Assembly: GCA_017455605.1 (NCBI GenBank)
Contig: JAFSZO010000072.1
Location: 1-42,642 of the forward strand
Length of the DNA: 42,642 nt
Direction of reading: 5' to 3'
Source of the DNA: Clostridia bacterium
GTDB lineage: Bacteria > Bacillota > Clostridia > Christensenellales > CAG-1252
This document shows, piece by piece, positions 16,915-24,341 of this stretch. Under the pieces are notes generated by a model that was not told where the DNA came from, searched no databases, and was given only the letters and a program-made list of their open reading frames with translations. Positions within the stretch are counted from its first letter, which is position 1; each line of letters begins with the position of its first letter. The position numbers were made by a program, and so were the translations under genes.

Positions 16915-18552
16915 ATGATAAAGTCGATCGACGTATCCACGTTACGTAAAATGTTTCTCGGCGCGGCGCAGAACCTCGCCGTTCACGAAGAAGAGATCAA
17001 CGCCCATAACGTATTTCCCGTCCCCGACGGCGACACCGGCACGAATATGTGCGCCACCGCGACCACGGCGGCGCGCGAGCTCGCGGCGATCCCGGACAGG
17101 GACCTCACTTGGAGCAAGTTCGCTTCCGTATTGACCTCGGCGTCCCTTCGGGGCGCGAGGGGCAACAGCGGCGTGATCCTTTCGCAGATCTTCAAGGGGT
17201 TTGCGGACGTAGTCGCGCCCCTCGACACCCTGATGACCACCAAGCTCCTTTCCAAAGCCTTTTTGGAGGCGGCGCGCGTCGCGTACAGCGCGATGGAGAA
17301 GCCGAAAGAGGGCACCATCCTCACCGTGATCCGCGTCGTGGCGGAGGAGTCGGAGAAGGCGGCGAGCGGCAGGAACGCTTGTTTCGAGACGATGCTCCAG
17401 CGCCTGAACGAGAAGGGACAGCAGATCCTCAACGAGACCCCGAATATGCTCCCCGTCCTCAAGAAGGCGGGCGTCGTGGATGCGGGCGGTATGGGACTCA
17501 TGCGCGTGCTCGAAGGGTTTTCCATGGTCGTGGAGGGCAAGGAGATCCCCACGACGGCGATCAAGGTCGCGGTCGAAGAGAACGACGCGGGATTTGCCGC
17601 GGACGTGCACGATCTCGATGAGATCGAGTTCGCCTATTGCACCGAGTTCTTCGTCAAGAACATTCGTCCCCGCGCGACGGAGGCGGATATCGACAAGCTC
17701 CGCGACAAGCTCTCTCGTCTCGGCAACAGTCTGATCTGTATCGGCGATCTCAAACTCGTCAAGGTGCACGTGCACACGAACAACCCCGGTAGGGCGCTCC
17801 AATACGCCCTCGAGCTCGGTGAGCTCGATCGAGTCAAGATCGAGAATATGCTGGAGCAGAATCGCAAGATCAAGGAGGAGATGGAGCGCAACAAAAAGCC
17901 GATCGGTATGGTCAGCGTATGCGCGGGCAGCGGCATCGCGAAGATCTTTAAGGACCTGACCGTGGACGTCATCGTGCAGGGTGGTCAGACGATGAACCCC
18001 AGCGTGAATGAGATCCTCTCGGCGATCAATCGCGTGAATGCGGACAGCGTGATCGTCCTTCCGAACAACAAGAATATCATTCTCGCCGCGCAGAAGGCGC
18101 AGGAGCTCACGGAGCGCCATTGCGTCGTGCTGGATACCGAGAACGTCGCCGCCGGCATCGCCGCCGCGATCGCCTTCGATCCGCAGGCGGACGTGGATCA
18201 AAACGTGGCGCAGATGACCGAGGCGTATCGCGCGGTGACTTGCGCGCAGGTCACCTCGTCGGTGCGCACGACCAAGATGGACGGTCTCTCCCTCTCGAAG
18301 GGCGACATCATCGGTCTCTCGGAGAAAAAGATCCTCGTCAAAGGCAGCGACCTCAATACCGTCACCGTGGACCTCGTCAAAAAGATGAAGATGGACGAAA
18401 TGGACGTGCTCAACGTCTACGCGGGCGAAGAGGTCTCGGAGGCGACCGTCGCGGATCTGACCGAGCGGCTCGGCGAGGTCTGTCCCGATCTCGAGGTGAT
18501 CCCGTATCGCGGCGATCAACCCCATTCCTTCTATATTTTGGCGGCAGAATAA
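16915..18552 (+). CDS. fakA: DAK domain protein, fatty acid kinase catalytic subunit FakA/YloV-like
   Basis: A 545-residue protein. The N-terminal DhaL-type ATP domain shows NVFPVPDGDTGTNM (metal-binding aspartates), the SLRGARGNSGVILSQIFKGF nucleotide loop and VVDAGGMGLM. The middle domain contains the CTEFFV segment and KVHVHTNNPGRAL; the C-terminal third resembles the FakB/DegV-like half of YloV (GGQTMNPSVNEIL, VLPNNKNI). In Gram-positives FakA phosphorylates exogenous fatty acids bound by FakB for phospholipid synthesis. No FakB is present in the window. It begins nine bases after asp23. Confidence 0.92.
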   Translation: MIKSIDVSTLRKMFLGAAQNLAVHEEEINAHNVFPVPDGDTGTNMCATATTAARELAAIPDRDLTWSKFASVLTSASLRGARGNSGVILSQIFKGFADVVAPLDTLMTTKLLSKAFLEAARVAYSAMEKPKEGTILTVIRVVAEESEKAASGRNACFETMLQRLNEKGQQILNETPNMLPVLKKAGVVDAGGMGLMRVLEGFSMVVEGKEIPTTAIKVAVEENDAGFAADVHDLDEIEFAYCTEFFVKNIRPRATEADIDKLRDKLSRLGNSLICIGDLKLVKVHVHTNNPGRALQYALELGELDRVKIENMLEQNRKIKEEMERNKKPIGMVSVCAGSGIAKIFKDLTVDVIVQGGQTMNPSVNEILSAINRVNADSVIVLPNNKNIILAAQKAQELTERHCVVLDTENVAAGIAAAIAFDPQADVDQNVAQMTEAYRAVTCAQVTSSVRTTKMDGLSLSKGDIIGLSEKKILVKGSDLNTVTVDLVKKMKMDEMDVLNVYAGEEVSEATVADLTERLGEVCPDLEVIPYRGDQPHSFYILAAE

Positions 18553-18570
18553 CTTTTTTCGTAAAAACGG

Positions 18571-18599
18571 TTGCAAAACCTTTTGCGATTTGATATAGT
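18571..18599 (+). promoter_or_regulatory. Promoter of tRNA-Gly
   Basis: TTGCAA (18571-18576), exactly 17 bases, then TATAGT (18594-18599), ending 14 bases before the mature tRNA. The spacer includes the palindrome GCAAAACCTTTTGC overlapping the -35, so part of it could also serve the end of fakA. Confidence 0.75.
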
Positions 18600-18613
18600 A
18601 ATAGAGCATTCGC

Positions 18614-18688
18614 GCGGGAGTGGCTCAGTGGTAGAGCGTTGCCTTGCCAAGGCAAATGTCGCGGGTCCGAATCCCGTCTCCCGCTCCA
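18614..18688 (+). tRNA. tRNA-Gly (GCC)
   Basis: A full cloverleaf: acceptor GCGGGAG/CTCCCGC, D arm GCTC/GAGC, anticodon stem TTGCC/GGCAA with loop TTGCCAA (anticodon GCC at 18646-18648), T arm GCGGG/CCCGT with TTCGAAT-type loop (here TCCGAAT), discriminator T and encoded CCA (18686-18688). It decodes GGC/GGU. Confidence 0.95.
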
Positions 18689-19130
18689 AAATGCTATTGT
18701 TCGACCCGAATAGACGGGATTCACGTTGCGCCAGCAACGGATGCGACAGCATCGGCCCCGCCCGCGGGACCGAACCGGAGCGAAGCGTAGGTCCCCGAGG
18801 TACTCGGGCATCCCGTCTCCCGCTCCACAATGCATTTGTACGGTCCTAACAGACGGGATTCGCGTTGCGTAGCAACGGATGCGACAGCATCGGACCCGCC
18901 CGCGGGACCGAACCGGAGCGAAGCGTAGGTCCCCGAGGCACTCGGGCATCCCGTCTCCCGCTCCAAAATGCTATTGTTCGACCCCAGCAGACGGGATTCG
19001 CGTTGCGTAGCAACGGACGCGTAGCGTCAGACCCGCAGGGGCCGCACCGGAGCAAAGCGTAGGTCCGCGAGATAACGATAATCGGAATGATCTGAAACGC
19101 AAAACTCTCGCGCACACCGTCTCCCGCTCT
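18689..19130 (+). repeat. Tandem array of about 138-bp structured units each ending in the tRNA-Gly 3' end
   Basis: After the tRNA, its last 17 bases (TCCCGTCTCCCGCTCCA, 18672-18688) recur at 18811-18827 and 18949-18965, with a degenerate copy at 19116-19130, so the period is 139, 138 and about 165 bases. Between them each unit repeats AGACGGGAT (complement of the tRNA's ATCCCGTCT), hairpins GTTGC/GCAAC, GATGC/GCATC, GGACC/GGTCC and CCCGAG/CTCGGG. The first two units are nearly identical; the last is diverged. No ORF is supported. The units thus fold into a multi-hairpin structure closed by the tRNA-derived arm. Confidence 0.9.
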
Positions 19131-19208
19131 GAGGGCACCGCCCTTTAAACGGTTACAACGGCAGATATGCACCGCGCCTCGCGTGCGATTCATATTATAT
19201 AGCGTTAT

Positions 19209-19283
<75 letters not shown>

Positions 19284-19289
19284 AAAAGA

Positions 19290-19375
19290 GCCGAAGTGGC
19301 GGAATGGTAGACGCAAGGGACTTAAAATCCCTCGGGGGTAACTCCGTGCGGGTTCGAGTCCCGCCTTCGGCACCA
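19290..19375 (+). tRNA. tRNA-Leu (UAA)
   Basis: A class II tRNA: acceptor GCCGAAG/CTTCGGC, anticodon stem AGGGA/TCCCT with loop CTTAAAA (anticodon TAA at 19323-19325), a long variable arm (CGGGGGTAACTCCG), T loop GTTCGAGTC, discriminator A and encoded CCA (19373-19375). It lies six bases after tRNA-Cys, so they are one transcript. Confidence 0.96.
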
Positions 19376-19410
19376 AATCGGGACGGACACGTCGCCCCGC
19401 ACCCGCATTC

Positions 19411-19566
19411 TCCAGAGAGTTTCGCCTTGGCTGAGAGCGAAGCGAATGCAGCGGAGCGGTACCACCGTTCTCAGTACAATCGTCATAAAGAGTGGGGCTT
19501 TGCGCCCAAATAAGGTGGAACCGCGGCAATCGTCGTCCTTATACGTGATCGTATAAGGGCTTTTTG
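19411..19566 (+). promoter_or_regulatory. T-box leader (threonine specifier) of thrS
   Basis: Stem I begins near CCAGAGAG (19412) and shows GGCTGAGAGC; the specifier loop contains ACC at 19461-19463, a Thr codon followed by A. The T-box sequence AAGGTGGAACCGCGG (19512-19526) is followed by a perfect 9-bp terminator, CCTTATACG TGAT CGTATAAGG (19537-19558), and a T-tract (19561-19565). The UGGA of the T-box can pair with a UCCA tRNA end. Uncharged tRNA-Thr would stabilise the antiterminator and allow thrS expression. Stem I looks short, about 60 bases. Confidence 0.88.
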
Positions 19567-19590
19567 TTATATAGCTCATAGGAGGAGAAT

Positions 19591-21525
19591 ATGAAGATTT
19601 ATTTGAGAGATTCGGTCAAAGAATACGACGCTCCCGTCACGGTGGAGCAGATCGCCGCCGACATCGGCGAGGGCTTGCATCGTGTCGCGCTCGCGGGCAA
19701 GGTGGACGGCGTTCCCGTCGATCTCGCCTACGTCGTCGATCACGACGCCGAGGTGCAGATCCTGACCTTCAAGGATCAGGAGGGCAAGCACATCTACAAC
19801 CACACCGCCGCGCACGTGATGGCGCAGGCGGTCAAGAGCATCTATCCGACCGCCAAACTCGCGATCGGTCCCGCCATCGACACGGGGTTCTATTACGACA
19901 TCGAATACATCACCCCTCCGACGATGGACGACCTCCAAAAGATCGAGGAGGAGATGCAGCGCATCATCAAGGCGAATCTCCCGATCAGCAGGGAGGTCCT
20001 TCCGCGCAAGAGCGCGAACGCGCTGATGCGCAAGCTCGGCGAGCCGTACAAGCTCGAGATGATCGCTGAGCTCCCGAAGGGCGCGGAGATCAGCTTTTAT
20101 CATCAGGGCGATTTCGTCGATATGTGCGTCGGTCCTCACCTCAAGAGCACGGGCGTCATCAAGGCGGTGAAGCTCACCAGCATCACGGGCGCGTATTGGC
20201 GCGGCGACGCGAAGAATAAGATGCTGACCCGTATCTACGGCGTCGCGTTCGACAAGAAGTCCGCGCTCGACGAGTACCTCGTTCAGCTCGAAGAGGCGAA
20301 GAAGCGCGACCACAACAAGCTCGGTCGCGACCTCGGGATCTTTATGACCTCCGACCCCATCGGGCAGGGCTTGCCCCTCCTGATGCCCAAGGGCGCTAAG
20401 ATCATGCAGACCTTGATCCGTTTCGTTGAAGACGAAGAGGAGCGCCGCGGCTTTATGCTCACCCGCACTCCCGCGATGGCGAAGAACGACCTTTACAAGA
20501 TCTCCGGTCACTGGGATCACTATCGTGACAAGATGTTCGTGATCGGCGACGAGGAGGACGACGACGAGGTGCTCGCGCTCCGTCCGATGACCTGTCCCTT
20601 CCAATATCAGATCTACAAGAACGGCATCAAGAGCTATCGTGACCTCCCGTGTCGCTACGCCGAGACGGCGACTCTGTTCCGCAACGAGGCTTCGGGTGAG
20701 ATGCACGGTCTCATCCGCGTCAGACAGTTCACCCTCTCCGACGGACACATCGTTTGTACCCCCGAGCAGATCGAAGGGGAGTTCAAGCGCTGCTTGGATC
20801 TGTCGTACTATTTCTTGGATTGTCTCGGTCTCCGTGACGACGTGACCTTCCGTTTTAGCAAGTGGGATCCGAAGAATACGGATAAGTACATCGACAACCC
20901 CGCCGAATGGGAACGCACGGAGGGCTTGATGAAAGAGATCCTCGACCATCTCGGTCTCGACTATGTCGAGGCGACGGGCGAGGCGGCTTTCTACGGACCG
21001 AAACTCGACGTACAGGCGAAGAACGTCTACGGCAAAGAGGACACCATCATCACGATCCAGATCGACTTTGCCGCCGGCTCGCGCTTCGAAATGTCCTACG
21101 TTGACGAGAACGGCGTGAAGCAGACCCCTTACGTCATTCACCGCAGCAGTATCGGTTGCTACGAGCGCACCCTCGCGATGCTCATCGAGAAGTACGCCGG
21201 AGCTTTCCCCGCTTGGATCGCTCCCGTGCAGGTCAAGGTCATCAGCTTGACCGACAGGACGGCGGCTGACGTGGAGGAGCTCACGGACAAGCTGTCTCGG
21301 ATGGGCTTCCGCGCCGAGTCCGACACCCGCAGCGAGAAGGTCGGTTACAAGATCCGCGAAGCGCAGCTGGAAAAGGTGCCGTATATGCTCATTCTCGGCG
21401 ATAAGGAGAAGGAGAACGGCACGATCAGCGTGCGCCATCGCAGCGAGGGCGACCTCGGCACGATGACGGTGGACGCCTTCGTCGAGCGTCTCGCCAAGGA
21501 TGTTCGCGATAAAATCCTGAAATGA
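19591..21525 (+). CDS. thrS: Threonyl-tRNA synthetase
   Basis: A 644-residue class II synthetase. Order: TGS domain (residues 1-60), the tRNA-SAD editing domain with HTAAHVMAQAVK and the Cys in DMCVGPH, motif 2 (YRDLPCRYAETATLFRNEASGEMHGLIRVRQF), motif 3 (HRSSIGCYERTLAMLIE) and a C-terminal anticodon-binding domain (APVQVKVISLTD). Motif 2 also carries the zinc-site context RPMTCPFQ. AGGAGG ends 5 bases before the ATG. Expression is controlled by the upstream T-box. Confidence 0.97.
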   Translation: MKIYLRDSVKEYDAPVTVEQIAADIGEGLHRVALAGKVDGVPVDLAYVVDHDAEVQILTFKDQEGKHIYNHTAAHVMAQAVKSIYPTAKLAIGPAIDTGFYYDIEYITPPTMDDLQKIEEEMQRIIKANLPISREVLPRKSANALMRKLGEPYKLEMIAELPKGAEISFYHQGDFVDMCVGPHLKSTGVIKAVKLTSITGAYWRGDAKNKMLTRIYGVAFDKKSALDEYLVQLEEAKKRDHNKLGRDLGIFMTSDPIGQGLPLLMPKGAKIMQTLIRFVEDEEERRGFMLTRTPAMAKNDLYKISGHWDHYRDKMFVIGDEEDDDEVLALRPMTCPFQYQIYKNGIKSYRDLPCRYAETATLFRNEASGEMHGLIRVRQFTLSDGHIVCTPEQIEGEFKRCLDLSYYFLDCLGLRDDVTFRFSKWDPKNTDKYIDNPAEWERTEGLMKEILDHLGLDYVEATGEAAFYGPKLDVQAKNVYGKEDTIITIQIDFAAGSRFEMSYVDENGVKQTPYVIHRSSIGCYERTLAMLIEKYAGAFPAWIAPVQVKVISLTDRTAADVEELTDKLSRMGFRAESDTRSEKVGYKIREAQLEKVPYMLILGDKEKENGTISVRHRSEGDLGTMTVDAFVERLAKDVRDKILK

Positions 21526-21538
21526 TCCGCAAAAACGC

Positions 21539-21567
21539 TTGACACTCGGCGTTTGCGGTGATACCAT
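21539..21567 (+). promoter_or_regulatory. Putative promoter of infC-rpmI-rplT
   Basis: A perfect TTGACA (21539-21544), 17 bases, then TACCAT (21562-21567), running into TAAT. It starts 14 bases after the thrS stop and would give a leader of about 115 bases before infC. Confidence 0.6.
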
Positions 21568-21645
21568 AATTCACGAAGTAGAACTGTTCTCACCCGAGCA
21601 GCAGGTTGCGTAGGGTTTCTTAAATATCCTTTTATCAGGTTATTT

Positions 21646-21671
21646 TCGGGCAGTTTTACTGCCCGATTTTT
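21646..21671 (+). terminator. Leader attenuator in front of infC
   Basis: An 8-bp stem TCGGGCAG/CTGCCCGA (21646-21653 with 21659-21666) with loop TTTTA and a following T-run (21667-21671) lies only four bases before the infC ribosome-binding site. It is therefore an attenuator and not the thrS terminator. In B. subtilis the infC operon is controlled by L20 through an analogous leader terminator; no sequence homology could be tested here. Confidence 0.75.
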
Positions 21672-21688
21672 ATTAGGAGGACGAGTTT

Positions 21689-22198
21689 ATCAAAGAGTAT
21701 CAGATCAACGGACAGATCCGTGACAGTCAGGTCACGCTCATCGACCAAGCGGGGAACAACCTCGGCACGATGAGCGCTTACGACGCCCAAATGATCGCCA
21801 ACGAGCAGGGGCTCGATCTCGTGAAGATCGCGCCGCAGGCACTGCCCCCGACGTGCAAGTTGATGGACTACGACAAGTTCCGTTTCGACAGCATCAAGAG
21901 GGAAAAAGAGGCGAAGAAGAACCAAAAGATCGTCAAGATCAAGGAAGTCCAGCTCAGCATTCTGATCGACATCGGGGACATCAACGTTAAGGCGAAGCGC
22001 GCCAGCGGGTTCATCGCGGACGGTGACAAGGTGCGCGTCGTCATCAGGATGCGCGGCAGACAGAACAAGCGTCCCGAGCTCGGGATGAAGGTCATGGAGC
22101 AGTTCTGCGGACTCCTGACGGAAGAGTACGTAATGGAGCAAGCGCCTACGATCGAGGGAAACACGATCAAGATGCAACTTGCCAAAGCAAAAAAATAA
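21689..22198 (+). CDS. infC: Translation initiation factor IF-3 (AUC start codon)
   Basis: A 169-residue IF-3. The N-domain (YQINGQIRDSQVTLIDQAGNNLGTMSAYDAQMIA) begins upstream of the first in-frame ATG (21770), which would cut off 27 conserved residues. The only fitting initiator is ATC at 21689-21691, 8 bases after AGGAGG (21675-21680) and in frame. Rare initiators are the rule for infC because IF-3 rejects non-standard starts and so limits its own synthesis; AUU is the known E. coli case. The C-domain (KVRVVIRMRGRQNKRPELG) is complete. Product: dissociates ribosomes and proofreads initiator tRNA. Confidence 0.93.
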   Translation: MKEYQINGQIRDSQVTLIDQAGNNLGTMSAYDAQMIANEQGLDLVKIAPQALPPTCKLMDYDKFRFDSIKREKEAKKNQKIVKIKEVQLSILIDIGDINVKAKRASGFIADGDKVRVVIRMRGRQNKRPELGMKVMEQFCGLLTEEYVMEQAPTIEGNTIKMQLAKAKK

Positions 22199-22214
22199 AA
22201 CGGAGGTAGGCAAA

Positions 22215-22409
22215 ATGCCAAAACAGAAGTCGCACAGCGGTGCAGGAAAGAGATTCAGAGTAACTAAAAACGGACTCATCAAGAGAAGCAAGCAAGGGAA
22301 AAACCATATCCTTACCAAGAAAGAGACCAAGAGAAAGCGCGGTCTGAGGGCGGGCGGCTATGTTTCCGAGACGCAAGCCAAAACGATCAGGACGATGATT
22401 CAGAAGTAA
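22215..22409 (+). CDS. rpmI: 50S ribosomal protein L35
   Basis: A very basic 64-residue protein, [20 protein letters not shown]..., with the L35 pattern [18 protein letters not shown]. The ATG at 22215 follows GGAGG (22202-22206) by 8 bases; an in-frame ATG at 22179 inside infC adds an unlikely duplicate MPKQK. It lies between infC and rplT in the standard operon. Confidence 0.97.
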   Translation: MPKQKSHSGAGKRFRVTKNGLIKRSKQGKNHILTKKETKRKRGLRAGGYVSETQAKTIRTMIQK

Positions 22410-22422
22410 GGGAGGTAAGATT

Positions 22423-22767
22423 ATGAGGATCAAAAGAGCAGTAAACGCAGTCAAAAAGCGCAGAAAGATTTTCAAGCTCGCCAAGGGATATCGCGGCGCG
22501 AAGAGCAAGCTTTACAGAGTCTCCCGCGAAGCGGTGATGAAGTCCCAGATGTATGCCTACGTCGGCAGAAAGGACAAGAAGGGCGCCTTCCGCAAGATCT
22601 GGATCGCCCGCATCAACGCGGCGGCGAGGATGAACGGTCTCAGCTACAGCAGGTTCATGAACGGTCTCAAGAAGAACGGCATCGATCTGAACCGCAAGGT
22701 GCTCGCCGATCTCGCGGTCAACGACGCGGCGGCATTCACCGCGCTCTGCGAAAAGGCAAAAGCGTAA
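22423..22767 (+). CDS. rplT: 50S ribosomal protein L20
   Basis: A 114-residue basic protein of usual length: [31 protein letters not shown], then the [32 protein letters not shown] block typical of L20. It is an early 23S rRNA binder and, in Bacillus, the repressor of its own operon. GGGAGG precedes the ATG. Confidence 0.98.
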   Translation: MRIKRAVNAVKKRRKIFKLAKGYRGAKSKLYRVSREAVMKSQMYAYVGRKDKKGAFRKIWIARINAAARMNGLSYSRFMNGLKKNGIDLNRKVLADLAVNDAAAFTALCEKAKA

Positions 22768-22779
22768 TAACGCCATTCA

Positions 22780-22810
22780 ATGCTTTCGGTTCGCCGAAAG
22801 CATTTTTTTA
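22780..22810 (+). terminator. Terminator of the infC-rpmI-rplT operon
   Basis: A perfect 10-bp stem ATGCTTTCGG/CCGAAAGCAT (22780-22789 with 22794-22803) closed by a TTCG loop, followed by seven T (22804-22810). Confidence 0.97.
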
Positions 22811-22822
22811 TAGGACAGAACC

Positions 22823-23581
22823 ATGGTCATTACGAGTATTTCCAACGAGAAGGCGCGCCTGTTCCGCGCGCTGTCCGACGCAAGGTCGCGCAGGGAACTG
22901 GGACTTTACCTCGTCGAAGGGGCAAATTCCGTCGGCGACATCCCGCCCTCCGCCGTCGTTCGTTCTCTCTACGTAAAGGAGAGCAAGCAGGCGGACTACG
23001 AGTCCATCCTCTCCCGCTTTGCGGCGGAACGGGTGGTGCTGTCCGACGATCTGTTCGATCGCGTCTCCGCGACGGTGACTCCCGCCGGGATCGCCGCCGT
23101 GGTGGAGATCCCCGCATCTGCGGATATTTCCGCACTTAACGGGGATAAACTCATCGTGCTCGATCACGTCTCCGACGCGGGAAACGTCGGTGCGATCCTG
23201 CGTACCGCCGTCGCGGCGGGCTACAGAGAGGCGGTGCTTATCGGCTCGGCGGATCCCTATTCGCCCAAGGCGGTGCGTTCCTCGATGAGCGCGATATTTA
23301 AGATCGATCTCTGTTTTTCCGATATTCCTGCATTTTTAAGTAGTAAAAATATGCAGAGTTATGATATAATGGTACTTGATATGATGGGAGAAAGTATTTT
23401 TACGCACGTTCCCCGCGGGAAATACGCTCTCGTCGTCGGGAACGAGGCGCACGGCGTCAGCGCGGAGATCAAGGCGGCGGCAGGACGGAGACTATCGATA
23501 CCGATGGTCTCGATGGAGTCCCTGAACGCGGCGGTCAGCGCAGGCGTTGCGATGTACCTTCTCGAAAGAAATCGCATCTGA
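22823..23581 (+). CDS. SpoU/TrmH-family RNA 2'-O-methyltransferase
   Basis: A 252-residue SPOUT enzyme. An N-terminal substrate-binding domain (residues 1-95; ARSRRELGLYLVEGANSV) precedes the knot domain with motif 1 DAGNVGAILRTAVAAGY, motif 2 VVGNEAHGVS and motif 3 IPMVSMESLNAAVSAGVAMYLL. Members of this type methylate 23S rRNA (RlmB/TsnR-like); the target cannot be named. A segment near 23325-23400 is clearly AT-richer than the rest of the gene. The ribosome-binding site is weak. Confidence 0.9.
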   Translation: MVITSISNEKARLFRALSDARSRRELGLYLVEGANSVGDIPPSAVVRSLYVKESKQADYESILSRFAAERVVLSDDLFDRVSATVTPAGIAAVVEIPASADISALNGDKLIVLDHVSDAGNVGAILRTAVAAGYREAVLIGSADPYSPKAVRSSMSAIFKIDLCFSDIPAFLSSKNMQSYDIMVLDMMGESIFTHVPRGKYALVVGNEAHGVSAEIKAAAGRRLSIPMVSMESLNAAVSAGVAMYLLERNRI

Positions 23582-23599
23582 CAAGTTAGGAGGATAGTT

Positions 23600-24340
23600 A
23601 TGTCGGGACACAGCAAATGGGCTAATATCAAGAACAAGAAAGCGAAGGGCGACGCCGCGAGGGCGAATGTCTTCACCAAGATCGGCAGGGAGCTGGCGAT
23701 CGCCGTCAAGCAGGGCGGTCCCAACCCGGACAGCAACTCCCGTCTGCGCGACGTCATCGCGAAGGCGAAGGCGGCGAATATGCCGAACGACAACATCTCC
23801 CGCTCCATCAAGAAAGCGTCGGGTGAGCTGAACGCCGTCAACTACGAGGAGATCACCTACGAGGGGTATGCGGCGGGCGGCGTCGCGGTCATCGTGGAGA
23901 CCCTCACGGACAACAAGAACCGCACGGCGAGCGACGTTCGTTGCGCCTTCGACAAGTTCGGCGGCAACCTCGGCAGCACCGGTTGCGTGTCCTATATGTT
24001 CAGCAAGAAAGGCGTCATCGTGATCGACGGCGAGGGCATCGCCGAGGACGATCTCTTTATGCTCGCTGTGGACGCGGGCGCGGACGACGTGCAGAACGAC
24101 GACGGCGTCTACGAGGTCTACACCTTGCCGCAGAACTACACCGCCGTTCGCGAGAACCTCGAGAAGGCGGGGCTCAAGATCCTCTCGAGCGACCTCGAGA
24201 TGGTCCCCGAGAACTACGTGACTCCCGAGGAGTCCGCGATCACCAAGATACTCAACCTGATCGACAGGTTGGAGGAGAACGACGACGTGCAGAACGTGTT
24301 CCACAACGCGATCCTGCCCGAAGAGGAAGAGGAGGACTGA
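23600..24340 (+). CDS. yebC: YebC/PmpR family protein (TACO1-like)
   Basis: A 246-residue cytoplasmic protein with [20 protein letters not shown] at the start, [20 protein letters not shown] and the acidic central region ([16 protein letters not shown]). Members were described as transcription regulators and more recently as translation factors relieving polyproline stalling in some species; which applies here is not visible. AGGAGG precedes the ATG. It lies in front of proA and ruvC; yebC next to ruvC is the common Clostridia arrangement. Confidence 0.96.
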   Translation: MSGHSKWANIKNKKAKGDAARANVFTKIGRELAIAVKQGGPNPDSNSRLRDVIAKAKAANMPNDNISRSIKKASGELNAVNYEEITYEGYAAGGVAVIVETLTDNKNRTASDVRCAFDKFGGNLGSTGCVSYMFSKKGVIVIDGEGIAEDDLFMLAVDAGADDVQNDDGVYEVYTLPQNYTAVRENLEKAGLKILSSDLEMVPENYVTPEESAITKILNLIDRLEENDDVQNVFHNAILPEEEEED

Positions 24341-24341
24341 T

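Noticed and set aside
18689..19130. CRISPR array or integron-like cassette array
   Set aside because: Units are about 138 bp and repeated along their whole length with no variable spacers, and no cas genes or integrase are nearby.
21770..22198. ATG 21770 as the start of infC
   Set aside because: It would remove 27 residues of the conserved N-domain and has no ribosome-binding site.
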